A stretch of DNA of 23,304 nt from JBOGJG01 sp050747825 (lineage in GTDB: Bacteria; Acidobacteriota; UBA6911; RPQK01; JBOGJG01): the NCBI GenBank assembly GCA_050747825.1, contig JBOGJG010000238.1:1-23304 (forward strand), in the 5' to 3' direction. The translations under genes and the position numbers were made by a program. Positions within the stretch are counted from its first letter, which is position 1. The number at the start of each line of letters is the position of its first letter. The notes beneath the pieces were generated by a model that ran no database searches, was not told the origin of the DNA, and saw only the letters and a list, made by a program, of their open reading frames with translations. Of this stretch, positions 1 to 6,954 are shown in pieces.

Positions 1-63
1 GTGCTCAGTGGTTTAACAATACTGGCAGAAGTAAGTCGCGAGCGATTATAGGGCTATTATCAT

Positions 64-191
64 CACCCGCCACCTGGCCACCCGCCAACTGCCACCCGCC
101 ACCTGCCACCCGCCAACTGTCACCCGCCACCCGCCACCGCGAGCGCAGCGAGCCCGCCACCCGCCACCGCGAGCGCAGCGAGCCCGCCACC
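64..191. repeat. Short tandem GCCACCCGCCACC-type repeat tract with a 30-bp perfect duplication
   Basis: The stretch is made of variants of CCACCCGCCA(A/C)CTG. It ends in an exact 30-bp tandem duplication (131-160 and 161-190) that contains GCGAGCGCAGCGAGC. It lies directly downstream of the minus-strand DUF1232 gene, whose stop codon starts at its edge. Open frames through it encode only low-complexity peptide and are not called as genes. No gene is recognised in bases 1-63. Confidence 0.85.
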
Positions 192-574
192 TAATTTCGA
201 GTTAGTTTGCCGAGGATGGCTCTCTGGACGCTGGCTGGAAGATAGGCGCTGGCGAGTTCAACGATTTCATCCAGAAGAGGGAGAATTTCATATCTTCCTT
301 CCCAGTGCTCTGTGAGAATTTGCTCATCAGCCCTCTTGAGCAGGCGCAGCAAGCCCAGGGCGACCAGCAAGGCATCGTCAATCTGGCCGATGACCGGGAT
401 AAAATCGACGACCAGATCAATGGGGTTGAGAACGTAGGCTATGATTCCGGCCAGAATGGCTTTGTCCAGTGGGGAAACGCGCCGGTCCTTGAGCAGCCGA
501 TAAATGAGTTTAACCAGCGCAGGAAAATCAACCAGGACCTCCCTAAAACGAGCGAGGACAGCCTTCCGGTTCAT
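191..574 (-). CDS. DUF1232 (YkvA-like) small membrane-associated protein
   Basis: The product is 127 aa. The centre (about residues 33-82) carries the DUF1232 signature: a Pro-Leu-Asp-Lys turn, then a hydrophobic helix with Leu-Asn-Pro-Ile-Asp-Leu and Asp-Phe-Ile-Pro-Val-Ile-Gly, then Asp-Asp-Ala and another hydrophobic helix. This is the usual length for the family. Family members are small, probably membrane-embedded proteins whose biochemical role is not established. The ATG overlaps the stop of the upstream selenoprotein-like gene as ATGA and no Shine-Dalgarno is visible, so translation is probably coupled to that gene. Family assignment is firm; function is unknown. Confidence 0.9.
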   Translation of the reverse strand: MNRKAVLARFREVLVDFPALVKLIYRLLKDRRVSPLDKAILAGIIAYVLNPIDLVVDFIPVIGQIDDALLVALGLLRLLKRADEQILTEHWEGRYEILPLLDEIVELASAYLPASVQRAILGKLTRN

Positions 575-1143
575 TTCGGCCGGCTAAGCCACTTTTCCAG
601 CTCTTGCTCCAGGAGCGCCTGGCTGAACTTCGTGCCGTGGCTGAGGTCGCGGTTTTGCATCCAGAGAGCGGGCTCAGGGGCCCCACTGCGCCATATGGCG
701 TCCGGTCTGTACACGACAAAGATGTCCCAGGCGGTTTCTTTGATGCCGTTTTCGGCGTATCGCAACTGCTGGGTGTAATGCCGTGTACCAAAGCTCCAAG
801 TGTCCCAGAAATGCTGAGCCCGTGGGTCGGGCAGGTACCGAGTCGCGTTATCTACCGCAGTCTTGTTGTCCCCGCTCAGGATGGGTGACCAGAGGACAAA
901 GACTTTCAGATTCGCATCCGGGTGTTTCAGTAAGATTTCACGTACTTCGGAGGCCCCCCGAAGACAGTGTGGTCACGTGGGGGAAAAAATCATCACCAGC
1001 CTGGGCACGGCTGATGCGGCATTGAACGCGCTTTTGAAGGTTTCGCCGTTAAATGAAAGCGGTGTAACCGGCTGCTTGGGACCCAGCAGACCGAAGCCAG
1101 TCGAATTTTGCAGTAAGAGCAGCAACAGTAAAAGCACTCTCAT
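571..1143 (-). CDS. Exported thioredoxin-fold selenoprotein candidate (UGA-encoded Sec in a UxxC motif)
   Basis: Read through a single TGA at 975-973, the frame from ATG 1143 encodes 190 residues. It opens with an eight-leucine signal peptide, then Val-Met-Ile-Phe-Ser-Pro-Thr-[TGA]-Pro-His-Cys-Leu-Arg-Gly-Ala, in which the TGA (codon 57) sits where the first cysteine of a thioredoxin CxxC is expected. The frame stays open for 133 further codons. These contain features typical of a family of secreted thioredoxin-like proteins: Trp-Ser-Pro-Ile-Leu-x-Gly-Asp, then Asp-Pro-Arg-x-x-His-Phe-Trp-Asp. A hairpin with SECIS geometry follows the TGA. The gene ends in an ATGA overlap with the DUF1232 gene. 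The likely role is a periplasmic thiol/selenol redox protein; the substrate is unknown. The alternative is a cysteine-to-stop nonsense mutation, but the intact flanks and hairpin favour selenocysteine. Plain ORF callers see only the last 64 codons. Confidence 0.82.
939..969 (-). promoter_or_regulatory. Bacterial SECIS-like hairpin downstream of the TGA
   Basis: On the minus strand the six-base stem CTTCGG/CCGAAG (963-958 with 950-945) encloses the loop GGGGCCT. Below it, GT/AC and CAC/GTG pairs continue the stem, interrupted by a bulged T on each side (966 and 944). The loop begins 16 bases after the TGA and its first base is G. Bacterial SECIS elements that bind SelB are described as lying about 16-37 bases after the UGA, with G at the loop start and often a bulged U. 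Geometry seen directly; function inferred. Confidence 0.65.
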
Positions 1144-1153
1144 AGTGGGCTAC

Positions 1154-1183
1154 AAGATACCGAATTCAAGGGGTTGATTGCAA
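1154..1183 (-). promoter_or_regulatory. Possible sigma-70-type promoter for the selenoprotein-DUF1232 pair
   Basis: On the minus strand TTGCAA (1183-1178) is followed, after 18 bases, by TATCTT (1159-1154), 10 bases before the ATG at 1143. If used, transcription would start only a few bases before the start codon, in line with the absence of a visible Shine-Dalgarno. This is a pattern match only. Confidence 0.3.
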
Positions 1184-1187
1184 CCTG

Positions 1188-1577
1188 TCACGCCATCGAG
1201 GGGCGGATGTCGAGCTGCTCGATCTTGGGAAGGAGGGTCTTATAGCTGACCTTCAACTCTTTGGCTGCTTCTACTCTGTTCCACTTCGATTTCTGCAGGG
1301 CCCGCATGATCATGCCATGTTCCACTTTGAGGGTGGCTCGGCGGGCGATTTCCTTCAAGTCCAGATTGTCACCATTCTCCTGCAGGTACTGCTCCGCAAT
1401 CTGATCGACCTCATCAACGCTGCGACGAGAGATCTTCGCCTTGATTTCCATCTGCACGGGCTCGATTCGCTGCAACACCAGGTAGCGCTTGACCATTCCG
1501 ACGCCGCTCTCACCTTGAAGCAACACCGGCACGTGGGCATGAGCCAACTGGAGGATGGTCTCATAAACCTGCTGCAT
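1188..1577 (-). pseudogene. Internally deleted sigma-54-dependent (NtrC-type) activator remnant
   Basis: The 129-aa frame starts inside the AAA+ domain of an NtrC-family activator. Residues 1-27 end in a Walker A-like Gly-Glu-Ser-Gly-Val-Gly. The Lys/Glu that should follow is replaced by Met-Val-Lys-Arg-Tyr-Leu-Val-Leu-Gln, which normally occurs at the end of the same ATPase domain. Residues about 74-127 form the Fis-type DNA-binding helix-turn-helix. The ATPase core, including the GAFTGA loop and Walker B, is therefore missing through an in-frame deletion near 1496. No receiver domain precedes it. Upstream in-frame codons (to about 1613) still look like family sequence, and the MITE-like element lies just beyond. 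It could at most bind DNA; it cannot hydrolyse ATP or activate sigma-54 polymerase. Confidence 0.8.
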
Positions 1578-1653
1578 CTGTGGATTGCAAAAGATGAACT
1601 CGGCTGCCGAAGTGGCTCTTCTCCTGGCGGGCGGGGCACAGGTTGTCGATCTC

Positions 1654-1932
1654 TATCAGCCTGTGGTAAAAGTCCTGAGGGCCGTGCGCCAGGGAAGTGG
1701 CGTCGTCCGGCAAGGCGAGAGGAGGAAGGCGATGCTACAGCATCGTCGACGACGAACAACGCAGCCGGCGACGGCAATCCCCTGGCGCCCTTTGGGTTAG
1801 GGCGGCGAGGACCCGTCTGCGGCGTTGTGGCTCCTGGACGATGCAAGGGCATCGCCGGCGTCGCCGGGCCTTGCATCCGAGCCCTGGGCGCCCCCAAACA
1901 CGACCCCTCAGGACTTTTACCACAGGCTGCTA
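1654..1932. mobile_element. MITE-like element with 25-bp perfect terminal inverted repeats
   Basis: Bases 1657-1681 (beginning CAGCCTGTGGTA) are the exact reverse complement of 1905-1929. The arms enclose about 220 bp of very GC-rich sequence with internal small hairpins (for example GATGC/GCATC near 1731-1744) and no credible coding frame. A TA dinucleotide lies just outside each arm (1654-1655 and 1931-1932), as expected for TA-targeting (IS630/mariner-like) elements, but no longer target duplication is seen. It sits between a broken sigma-54 activator and the 3' end of the metallophosphoesterase gene. The parent transposase family cannot be named from the sequence. Confidence 0.7.
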
Positions 1933-3083
1933 AGGAACCCGGAATCTCGGACTTGGCCCGAGACGTCAACCGTCCGGAATGCGACCTCAGTTTCATCGAC
2001 GTTCACCAGCGTATAGCTCTGCATCTCGCCCGAACGGTTGTCTTTGTTCGGATAGACCCGCTGCATGTCAGCCGTCCACCGCGGATTCAGCTCTGAAATC
2101 CGGTCAAGATAACGATCGTACAACTCGCCCTCTTCAAGCAGTTCGTCTACTTCCTCATGGCCGTACTCGTGATGATCGCGCGGCTCAACTCCTCCGGATC
2201 CTACCAGGACCCAGTGAATGGAGTGGATGGGCCGCGTCTCCTCCCGGATGTCTTCGCGCCAGTGCTCATAGTAGTGCTCGTGGCCGGAAAAAACCGCTGT
2301 CACCTGGTGCAGGCGAAACAGATCGAGCAAGTACTTTACGGTGCTGCCTGCGGGCATTTCCTGATTGACCATCAGCTTGCGGTCGTCCTCGTGCCCCCCG
2401 ATGCCCATAAAGCCGGTGTTTTCCTTGCTGAAGAAAGGTGAATGATGAAGAAAAACAAACTTCGTCTGGATGGCCGGATCCCGCTCCGCGTCGTCCAGGA
2501 CCTTCTCGACCCAGGTCAGTTGCTCTGGCGCGTAATTCCTGTAAGGAGCCAGCGCATGCGTCTTACCATAGCGGCCGGTGTCGATAAACAAATTGGAATC
2601 CAGATGGATGAACAGACCGGTCGCGTGCCGGAAGCTGTACCAGAGCCGCTGATTGTCGGGGGCGAGATGGCGATTTTCCGGCTGCTCGTCCAGCCATTCA
2701 AAAGCATTCCGGAAAAAAGAGCGGAACGGATAACGGCTTGATTGATCGTGCCAGTTAACATCATGGTTTCCAATGGCTGGAAAAAATGGAAGGCGGGCGC
2801 CCAGGTCGTGGATTTCTGGGTAAAAGTGCTTGCCATAATCCGCGCCTGCGTCCGGTGCGATGTCTCCGACGTTTAAAATAAAATCGGCAGATTCCTTCTC
2901 CATCCGTTCGACTAATTTCCGGTGGCCGTCCCGGTAGTTGTCCTGAATGTCTCCGTAGACGAGAAAGGAGAAGGGGTTGTGGAACTCTCTGGCATCCAGT
3001 TGAGGAAATGGCATCAGCAGGGCGGGTGCAGGAAGCGTCACCCCGGCCGAAGCCAGGACCAGTAGACAAATCGATTCAGCCAC
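1917..3083 (-). CDS. Exported metallophosphoesterase (calcineurin-like)
   Basis: About 388 aa from the GTG at 3083. That start gives a hydrophobic leader (Ile-Cys-Leu-Leu-Val-Leu-Ala). An ATG at 3014 is an alternative, while the open frame to 3176 would begin inside the upstream ggt gene and read repeat DNA. Metal-binding motifs appear in order: Gly-Asp-Ile-Gln (variant of GDxH, with Gln for His), Gly-Asp-Ile-Ala-Pro-Asp, Gly-Asn-His-Asp, Leu-His-His-Ser-Pro, and Gly-His-Glu-His. These define the dinuclear metal site of the calcineurin-like phosphoesterase fold. The substrate is unknown; similar exported proteins cleave phosphomonoesters or nucleotides. The last codons (Ser-Leu-Trp-stop) are contributed by the right arm of the MITE-like element, so the natural C-terminus may be lost. 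The gene follows ggt by 22 bases and may be cotranscribed. Confidence 0.85.
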   Translation of the reverse strand: MAESICLLVLASAGVTLPAPALLMPFPQLDAREFHNPFSFLVYGDIQDNYRDGHRKLVERMEKESADFILNVGDIAPDAGADYGKHFYPEIHDLGARLPFFPAIGNHDVNWHDQSSRYPFRSFFRNAFEWLDEQPENRHLAPDNQRLWYSFRHATGLFIHLDSNLFIDTGRYGKTHALAPYRNYAPEQLTWVEKVLDDAERDPAIQTKFVFLHHSPFFSKENTGFMGIGGHEDDRKLMVNQEMPAGSTVKYLLDLFRLHQVTAVFSGHEHYYEHWREDIREETRPIHSIHWVLVGSGGVEPRDHHEYGHEEVDELLEEGELYDRYLDRISELNPRWTADMQRVYPNKDNRSGEMQSYTLVNVDETEVAFRTVDVSGQVRDSGFLSSLW

Positions 3084-3108
3084 GGATTTTACAGATTTCA
3101 CGGATTTA
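3077..3108. repeat. Dispersed CAGCCACGGATTT... intergenic repeat, copy 1
   Basis: CAGCCACGGATTT followed by CACGGATT occurs here with a small internal duplication (TTTTACAGATTTCACGGATT), and again at 6991-7011. It bridges the ggt stop and the metallophosphoesterase start and gives a spurious Ser-Val-Lys-Ser-Val-Lys peptide in the long open frame. Confidence 0.5.
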
Positions 3109-4770
3109 GTACCCGATGGCCAGTCCATCCTTGCGAGGGTCGGAGCCGGAATGGTAAACACCTGTGACTGGCTCACGCAAGATGCCCTGAAATCCGCCGA
3201 AAGCGCCTACCGTGAAGACGACCTTATGCCCTTTCTCGACCAGGATGCGTTGGGCTTCGCCGCTGATTTCGGATTCGAGCGCGAGCCCGTCGCTTTCATG
3301 ACGGAAACGCGGAGCCTCGCCGGCCTGTTGGATGTTCATCCCGAAATCGATCAGGTTGCACAGGACCTGCACATGTCCCTGGGGCTGCATGCTTCCGCCC
3401 ATCACTCCGAAAGAGAGCCAGGGTGAGCCGTCCCGGAAAACCATAGCCGGAATGATGGTGTGAAAAGGCCGCTTGCCGGGTTCAAGGCGGTTGGGATGGC
3501 TGGCATCGAGGGAATGCAAAGCCCCTCTGTTCTGGAGCGTGACGCCGGTCTCGCCGGCCACGACGCCCGATCCCCACATATGAAAGATACTGTTGATCAG
3601 CGAGATCATGTTGCCCTGGCTGTCGGCGGCTGTGAGGTAGACGGTGTCTCCGTCCAGCTTCAGGCCGGGTCCGATCTCCGGATTGGCGCGCGTGGGGTCA
3701 ATCAGGGCACGCCTCTGAGCGGCGTACTCCTTGGACAGAAGCGGCGACACTGGGACATCGACTCTTCCGGGGTCGGCGACGTAAGCCTGGAGATCGGCAA
3801 AGGCCAGCCGCTTGGCTTCAATCAGCAGGTGCAGGTACTGGCCGCTGTTATGCTCCATGCCGGCCAGGTCGAATCCCTCCAGAATATTAAGCATCATCAG
3901 GGCGGCGATGCCCTGTCCGTTGGGCGGCAGCTCGAAAACTTCGTAGCCCCGGTAAGTCGTCGAAATCGGCTCGACCCACTGGGCGTGATAATTCTGGAAA
4001 TCCTGCAAGGTGAGGAGGCCGCCGTTGGACTGAATGAAGCCGGCGATTTCCTCAGCCAGGTGTCCTCGATAGAAGGAATCGGGTTCTTTGGCCAGCCTGC
4101 GGTAAGTGCGGGCCAGTTTGGGGTTCTTAAAAATTTCTCCGGGCTGTGGCGCCCGGCCATTGACGAGATAGGTGGATGCCCCTGTCGGATGCCTTCTCAG
4201 CTTATCGACTTCTACTTGCCAGTCTGCGGCAATGACCGGACTGACGGCAAAGCCCTTCTCGGCATAGTCGATGGCGGGCTCTAGGGCCCGGCTGAGGGGG
4301 ACTGTCCCGAAGCGCTCCAACAGTTGATTCCAGCCCTCCACGGCGCCGGGAAGGGAAACCGGCTCCAGTCCCTCCACTGGAATGGTCTGATAACCTTTTT
4401 CCTTGAAATACTCGAGAGTGGCCAGCGAACCGGCGGGTCCGCTGGCATTTAAACCATAGAGTTTCTGATCCTTCGCCGACCAGACCAGGGCAAACAGGTC
4501 TCCGCCGGGTCCGGTCATCATGGGTTCGACCACGCTCAAGGTGATAACGGCCGTGACGGCGGCATCAATGGCGTTTCCCCCTTCCATCAGCACTTTCAGC
4601 CCGGCCGCCGAGGCCAGCGGTTGGCTGGTGGCGATGATTCCATTGCGGGCCATTACTTCGGACCGTGTCTGCTGAATATTGGGAGCCGGTCGGTCGTGCA
4701 TCAAGGTACCGGCGATTAAAAGGCCCAATCCGGCCGAAAGGACGATGAGGATCAAGATTACTGTTTTCAT
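3106..4770 (-). CDS. ggt: Gamma-glutamyltransferase
   Basis: 554 aa, the usual length of the precursor. Residues 1-22 are an uncleaved or cleaved signal/anchor. The N-terminal Ala-Ser-x-x-Gly-(x)3-Leu-x-x-Gly-Gly-Asn-Ala-Ile-Asp-Ala-Ala-Val block and Gly-Pro-Gly-Gly-Asp are family hallmarks. Leu-Pro-Pro-Asn-Gly-Gln-Gly lies at about 281-287. The autoprocessing/nucleophile threonine is most likely Thr376 in Gly-Asp-Thr-Val-Tyr-Leu-Thr-Ala-Ala-Asp, where classical enzymes have Thr-Thr-His. The family cleaves itself into two subunits and transfers or hydrolyses gamma-glutamyl groups, for example from glutathione, in the periplasm. It lies downstream of a Gfo/Idh/MocA gene and upstream of a metallophosphoesterase, all on one strand. 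The Val-Tyr replacing the common Thr-His after the nucleophile is a deviation, so substrate range may differ. Confidence 0.92.
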   Translation of the reverse strand: MKTVILILIVLSAGLGLLIAGTLMHDRPAPNIQQTRSEVMARNGIIATSQPLASAAGLKVLMEGGNAIDAAVTAVITLSVVEPMMTGPGGDLFALVWSAKDQKLYGLNASGPAGSLATLEYFKEKGYQTIPVEGLEPVSLPGAVEGWNQLLERFGTVPLSRALEPAIDYAEKGFAVSPVIAADWQVEVDKLRRHPTGASTYLVNGRAPQPGEIFKNPKLARTYRRLAKEPDSFYRGHLAEEIAGFIQSNGGLLTLQDFQNYHAQWVEPISTTYRGYEVFELPPNGQGIAALMMLNILEGFDLAGMEHNSGQYLHLLIEAKRLAFADLQAYVADPGRVDVPVSPLLSKEYAAQRRALIDPTRANPEIGPGLKLDGDTVYLTAADSQGNMISLINSIFHMWGSGVVAGETGVTLQNRGALHSLDASHPNRLEPGKRPFHTIIPAMVFRDGSPWLSFGVMGGSMQPQGHVQVLCNLIDFGMNIQQAGEAPRFRHESDGLALESEISGEAQRILVEKGHKVVFTVGAFGGFQGILREPVTGVYHSGSDPRKDGLAIGY

Positions 4771-4890
4771 AAGCGCTTCTGAAAATCCGCTTCGGCATAA
4801 TCCCGAGCCGGTTGCGGCCGTTCAGGCAGGTCAGGATCGAGGCCGCACACCGCGGAGAACGAAGAGCCTGGCCTGACTCGGAGGGCCGCG

Positions 4891-6297
4891 CTAGATCTTC
4901 TCCGGCAGGACGTAGGGATGACGATAATCGCGGCTGAGATAGCTGTTGGCCGCTTGGTCACCCACAAAGCGTTCCGACTTGGGATCAAAGGTCAGCTTCC
5001 TTCCCGTCCGGTAAGAGACATTGGCCAGGTGCGCCAGTGAAGTGGACAGATGTCCTTCTTCTATGTCGCAGTAAAGATCCTCCCGGCGGCGAGAGCGGAC
5101 GCAATCGACAAAATTCTCAAACTGGCTGACCGTTTCCTCTCTGTCGCTGAATTTGCTGATCACCGGGCCGGCTTTGTAGTTGCGCTCAGGAAAGCTGGCA
5201 TTGGTTACCCGCTCGTCGATGCCTGAGGAAGAATCACTGGAGCGGGGAATGAATTCGCCGAGGAACGTCTCATAGCCGTTGGCCGAGTTCATGTAGCCCT
5301 TGGTGGTATAGAAGAAGTTTCCGGTGCTGCGCATTCCCCCGCATTCCGGAGTGTAGAGATTGGTGAGCTCAATCTCGAGCTGCGTGCCGTCTTCATATTT
5401 GAATGTCGCCACTTGCAGGTTGGGGGTCTCCTGATCGGAATCCCAGACATAAACGCCGCCTGTGGAATGGACCTCCACCGGATGGACTGCTTTGCCCAAT
5501 CCCCAGCGGGCTACATCCAGCTCGTGGACTCCCGAGTTGCCGATGTCGGTGGTTGAGGTGTCCCAGAAGAAGTGCCAGCCGTAGTGAAAGCGATTGATGT
5601 TAAACGGCCTGGAGGGCGCCGGACCCAGGAACCGATCCCAATGAACACCCTGGGGAACGGGGGAGTCCTCGGCCTTTCCGATACTGCCCCGGCCTTTGAA
5701 GATAATGACCTTGGCTCGGTAAATTTCGCCCAACTCGCCGTCATGCAGGTACTTCATCGCTCTTCGATCGGTTGCGTTGCTGCGCTTGTTCAATCCTGAC
5801 TGCACCATGCGCTCGTACTTGCGAGCGGCCTCGACCATCTTTCGTCCTTCCTGAATGGTATAGGAGACGGGTTTTTCGACGTAGACGTCCTTGCCCGCTT
5901 GGCAGGCCCAGATGGTCTGGAGCGCGTGCCAGTGGTCGGGCGTGGCGATGGAAACCGCATCAATATCGGGATCATCCAGGAGCCTGCGGAAATCGACTTC
6001 GCTTTTGGGAGCGAAACCCGAGCTGTCTTCCACGTCCTTCACCGCCTTTGCAAAGAGGCGCTCATCAACATCGCACAGCGCCGCCACGCGGACATTTTTC
6101 TGTCCGGCATAGGCTCTATAATGGGATCTTCCCCGGCCGTGGAAGCCCACCACGGCCACATTGACGCGGTCTTTGGGACTGTCACTGGCAAAAGCCCGCC
6201 GCACGGCAGGCGCGCCGGCGAAGACCCCGGCCGATAGAGTGGCGCTCTTTTTCAGAAAACTGCGACGTGTAGAAGAGGATTTTGTTTTGTCCGACAT
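4891..6297 (-). CDS. Tat-exported Gfo/Idh/MocA-family oxidoreductase
   Basis: 468 aa from ATG 6297. This start is chosen because AAGGAG lies 7 bases upstream; a TTG two codons earlier is also open. The N-terminus has a twin-arginine signal (Thr-Arg-Arg-Ser-Phe-Leu-Lys-Lys) followed by a hydrophobic stretch and an Ala-rich cleavage region. The Rossmann NAD(P) motif is Val-Val-Gly-Phe-His-Gly-Arg-Gly-Arg. The Glu-Lys-Pro-Val-Ser signature of the family, containing the catalytic lysine, lies near residue 140. The C-terminal half matches the family's substrate-binding beta domain. Such proteins usually oxidise or reduce sugars or their derivatives; Tat export implies the cofactor is bound before export. 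The substrate cannot be told. About 120 bases without a recognisable gene separate it from ggt downstream. Confidence 0.9.
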   Translation of the reverse strand: MSDKTKSSSTRRSFLKKSATLSAGVFAGAPAVRRAFASDSPKDRVNVAVVGFHGRGRSHYRAYAGQKNVRVAALCDVDERLFAKAVKDVEDSSGFAPKSEVDFRRLLDDPDIDAVSIATPDHWHALQTIWACQAGKDVYVEKPVSYTIQEGRKMVEAARKYERMVQSGLNKRSNATDRRAMKYLHDGELGEIYRAKVIIFKGRGSIGKAEDSPVPQGVHWDRFLGPAPSRPFNINRFHYGWHFFWDTSTTDIGNSGVHELDVARWGLGKAVHPVEVHSTGGVYVWDSDQETPNLQVATFKYEDGTQLEIELTNLYTPECGGMRSTGNFFYTTKGYMNSANGYETFLGEFIPRSSDSSSGIDERVTNASFPERNYKAGPVISKFSDREETVSQFENFVDCVRSRRREDLYCDIEEGHLSTSLAHLANVSYRTGRKLTFDPKSERFVGDQAANSYLSRDYRHPYVLPEKI

Positions 6298-6401
6298 GAC
6301 CAATCTCCTTTATGGAATGGGTTTGGGTGAACACTCATTTGATATCAGATTGGCACGAGAAAATCAATCCCACTGGCCTAATTTGTCGCTAGCAAATGAT
6401 A

Positions 6402-6658
6402 TGACCGGTAGTGGTAGCAAGTGAAATGTCCGGTCCAGGAGGGCCGGGTTAGGATAGGCCCCTTGGACAGAACTTTTAAAAGGAGGTTTCAATTTGGGAC
6501 TCTATCCAGTCCGAGCCTTGGAGCGGGCCATGAAGATTCAAGAAGTGATTTTACGAGCGCTGGCTAAGAAGATTACCTGGATTCAAGCGGCGGAGATTAT
6601 AGGAATTACGCCGGGCAGCATGCGGCGTTGGAAGCGCCACTATGAAGAGCACGACTAG
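6402..6658 (+). mobile_element. Insertion-sequence remnant (left end and truncated transposase)
   Basis: The segment starts with two direct copies of TGWCCGGT (6402-6409 and 6427-6434), such as often occur in IS ends. A transposase N-terminal fragment follows at 6494-6658. No right end is present. It lies just upstream of the Gfo/Idh/MocA gene, so its left edge is close to that gene's promoter region. Confidence 0.6.
6494..6658 (+). pseudogene. Truncated ISNCY-type transposase N-terminus (helix-turn-helix)
   Basis: A strong AAAGGAGG ribosome-binding site (6478-6486) precedes a TTG start by 7 bases. The 54-aa product contains Met-Lys-Ile-Gln-Glu-Val-Ile-Leu-Arg-Ala-Leu, Ile-Thr-Trp-Ile-Gln-Ala-Ala-Glu-Ile and Arg-Arg-Trp-Lys-Arg-His-Tyr-Glu-Glu-His. 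This is the characteristic DNA-binding N-terminus of ISNCY-type transposases, in which Gly-Tyr-Asp-Gly-Leu normally follows. Here Glu-His is followed by Asp and a stop, so the remaining transposase with its catalytic core is gone. Confidence 0.65.
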
Positions 6659-6661
6659 TGT

Positions 6662-6811
6662 CACTTCAACGATCTCCTGACCTGGATTATAAATGAAAAT
6701 CGACGTCTGCAGCCTGTGATCTCCGACTATACCTTTCACCACCTCAGACAGAATCTTGAGAGCAACGTCACGATTCAACCGGCTGTCCCGGGCGCGATAG
6801 ACTTCCCCCAT
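6662..6811 (-). pseudogene. Serine/threonine protein kinase fragment (glycine-rich loop only)
   Basis: The frame from 6811 begins Met-Gly-Glu-Val-Tyr-Arg-Ala-Arg-Asp-Ser-Arg-Leu-Asn-Arg-Asp-Val-Ala-Leu-Lys-Ile-Leu and is preceded by in-frame Pro-Gly-Gly codons. This is the ATP-binding loop and the catalytic lysine segment of a bacterial Hanks-type kinase. After about 23 residues the similarity stops, and an unrelated peptide continues until the IS remnant. Nothing else of the kinase survives, so this is a relic. Confidence 0.6.
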
Positions 6812-6954
6812 GCCGCCCGGCGGCCAACGGCTCCATGACTTGGTAATGAGCCCAAAATTGTTCTCGGACTTAGCCGCATAGGATGGCCCCGATTGTAGGT
6901 CCAGCTAAGACAATCAGCACGGTGCCTGTGCCCGAGATTAGAAGGGGCAGGCTG

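Noticed and set aside
5..190. 61-codon minus-strand open frame
   Set aside because: It is almost entirely encoded by the GCCACC repeat and has no family similarity.
973..975. TGA read as an ordinary nonsense mutation
   Set aside because: The frame is open and family-like on both sides, the TGA replaces a redox cysteine, and a SECIS-like hairpin follows at the right distance.
1355..1996. 213-codon minus-strand frame across the MITE-like element
   Set aside because: It covers the inverted-repeat element and a shadow of the sigma-54 relic; composition is Arg/Pro/Gly rich with no motif.
1317..2096. 259-codon plus-strand frame
   Set aside because: Antisense to the sigma-54 relic and the metallophosphoesterase; no domain seen.
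3460..4284. 274-codon plus-strand frame
   Set aside because: Lies antisense within ggt, whose motifs are unmistakable.
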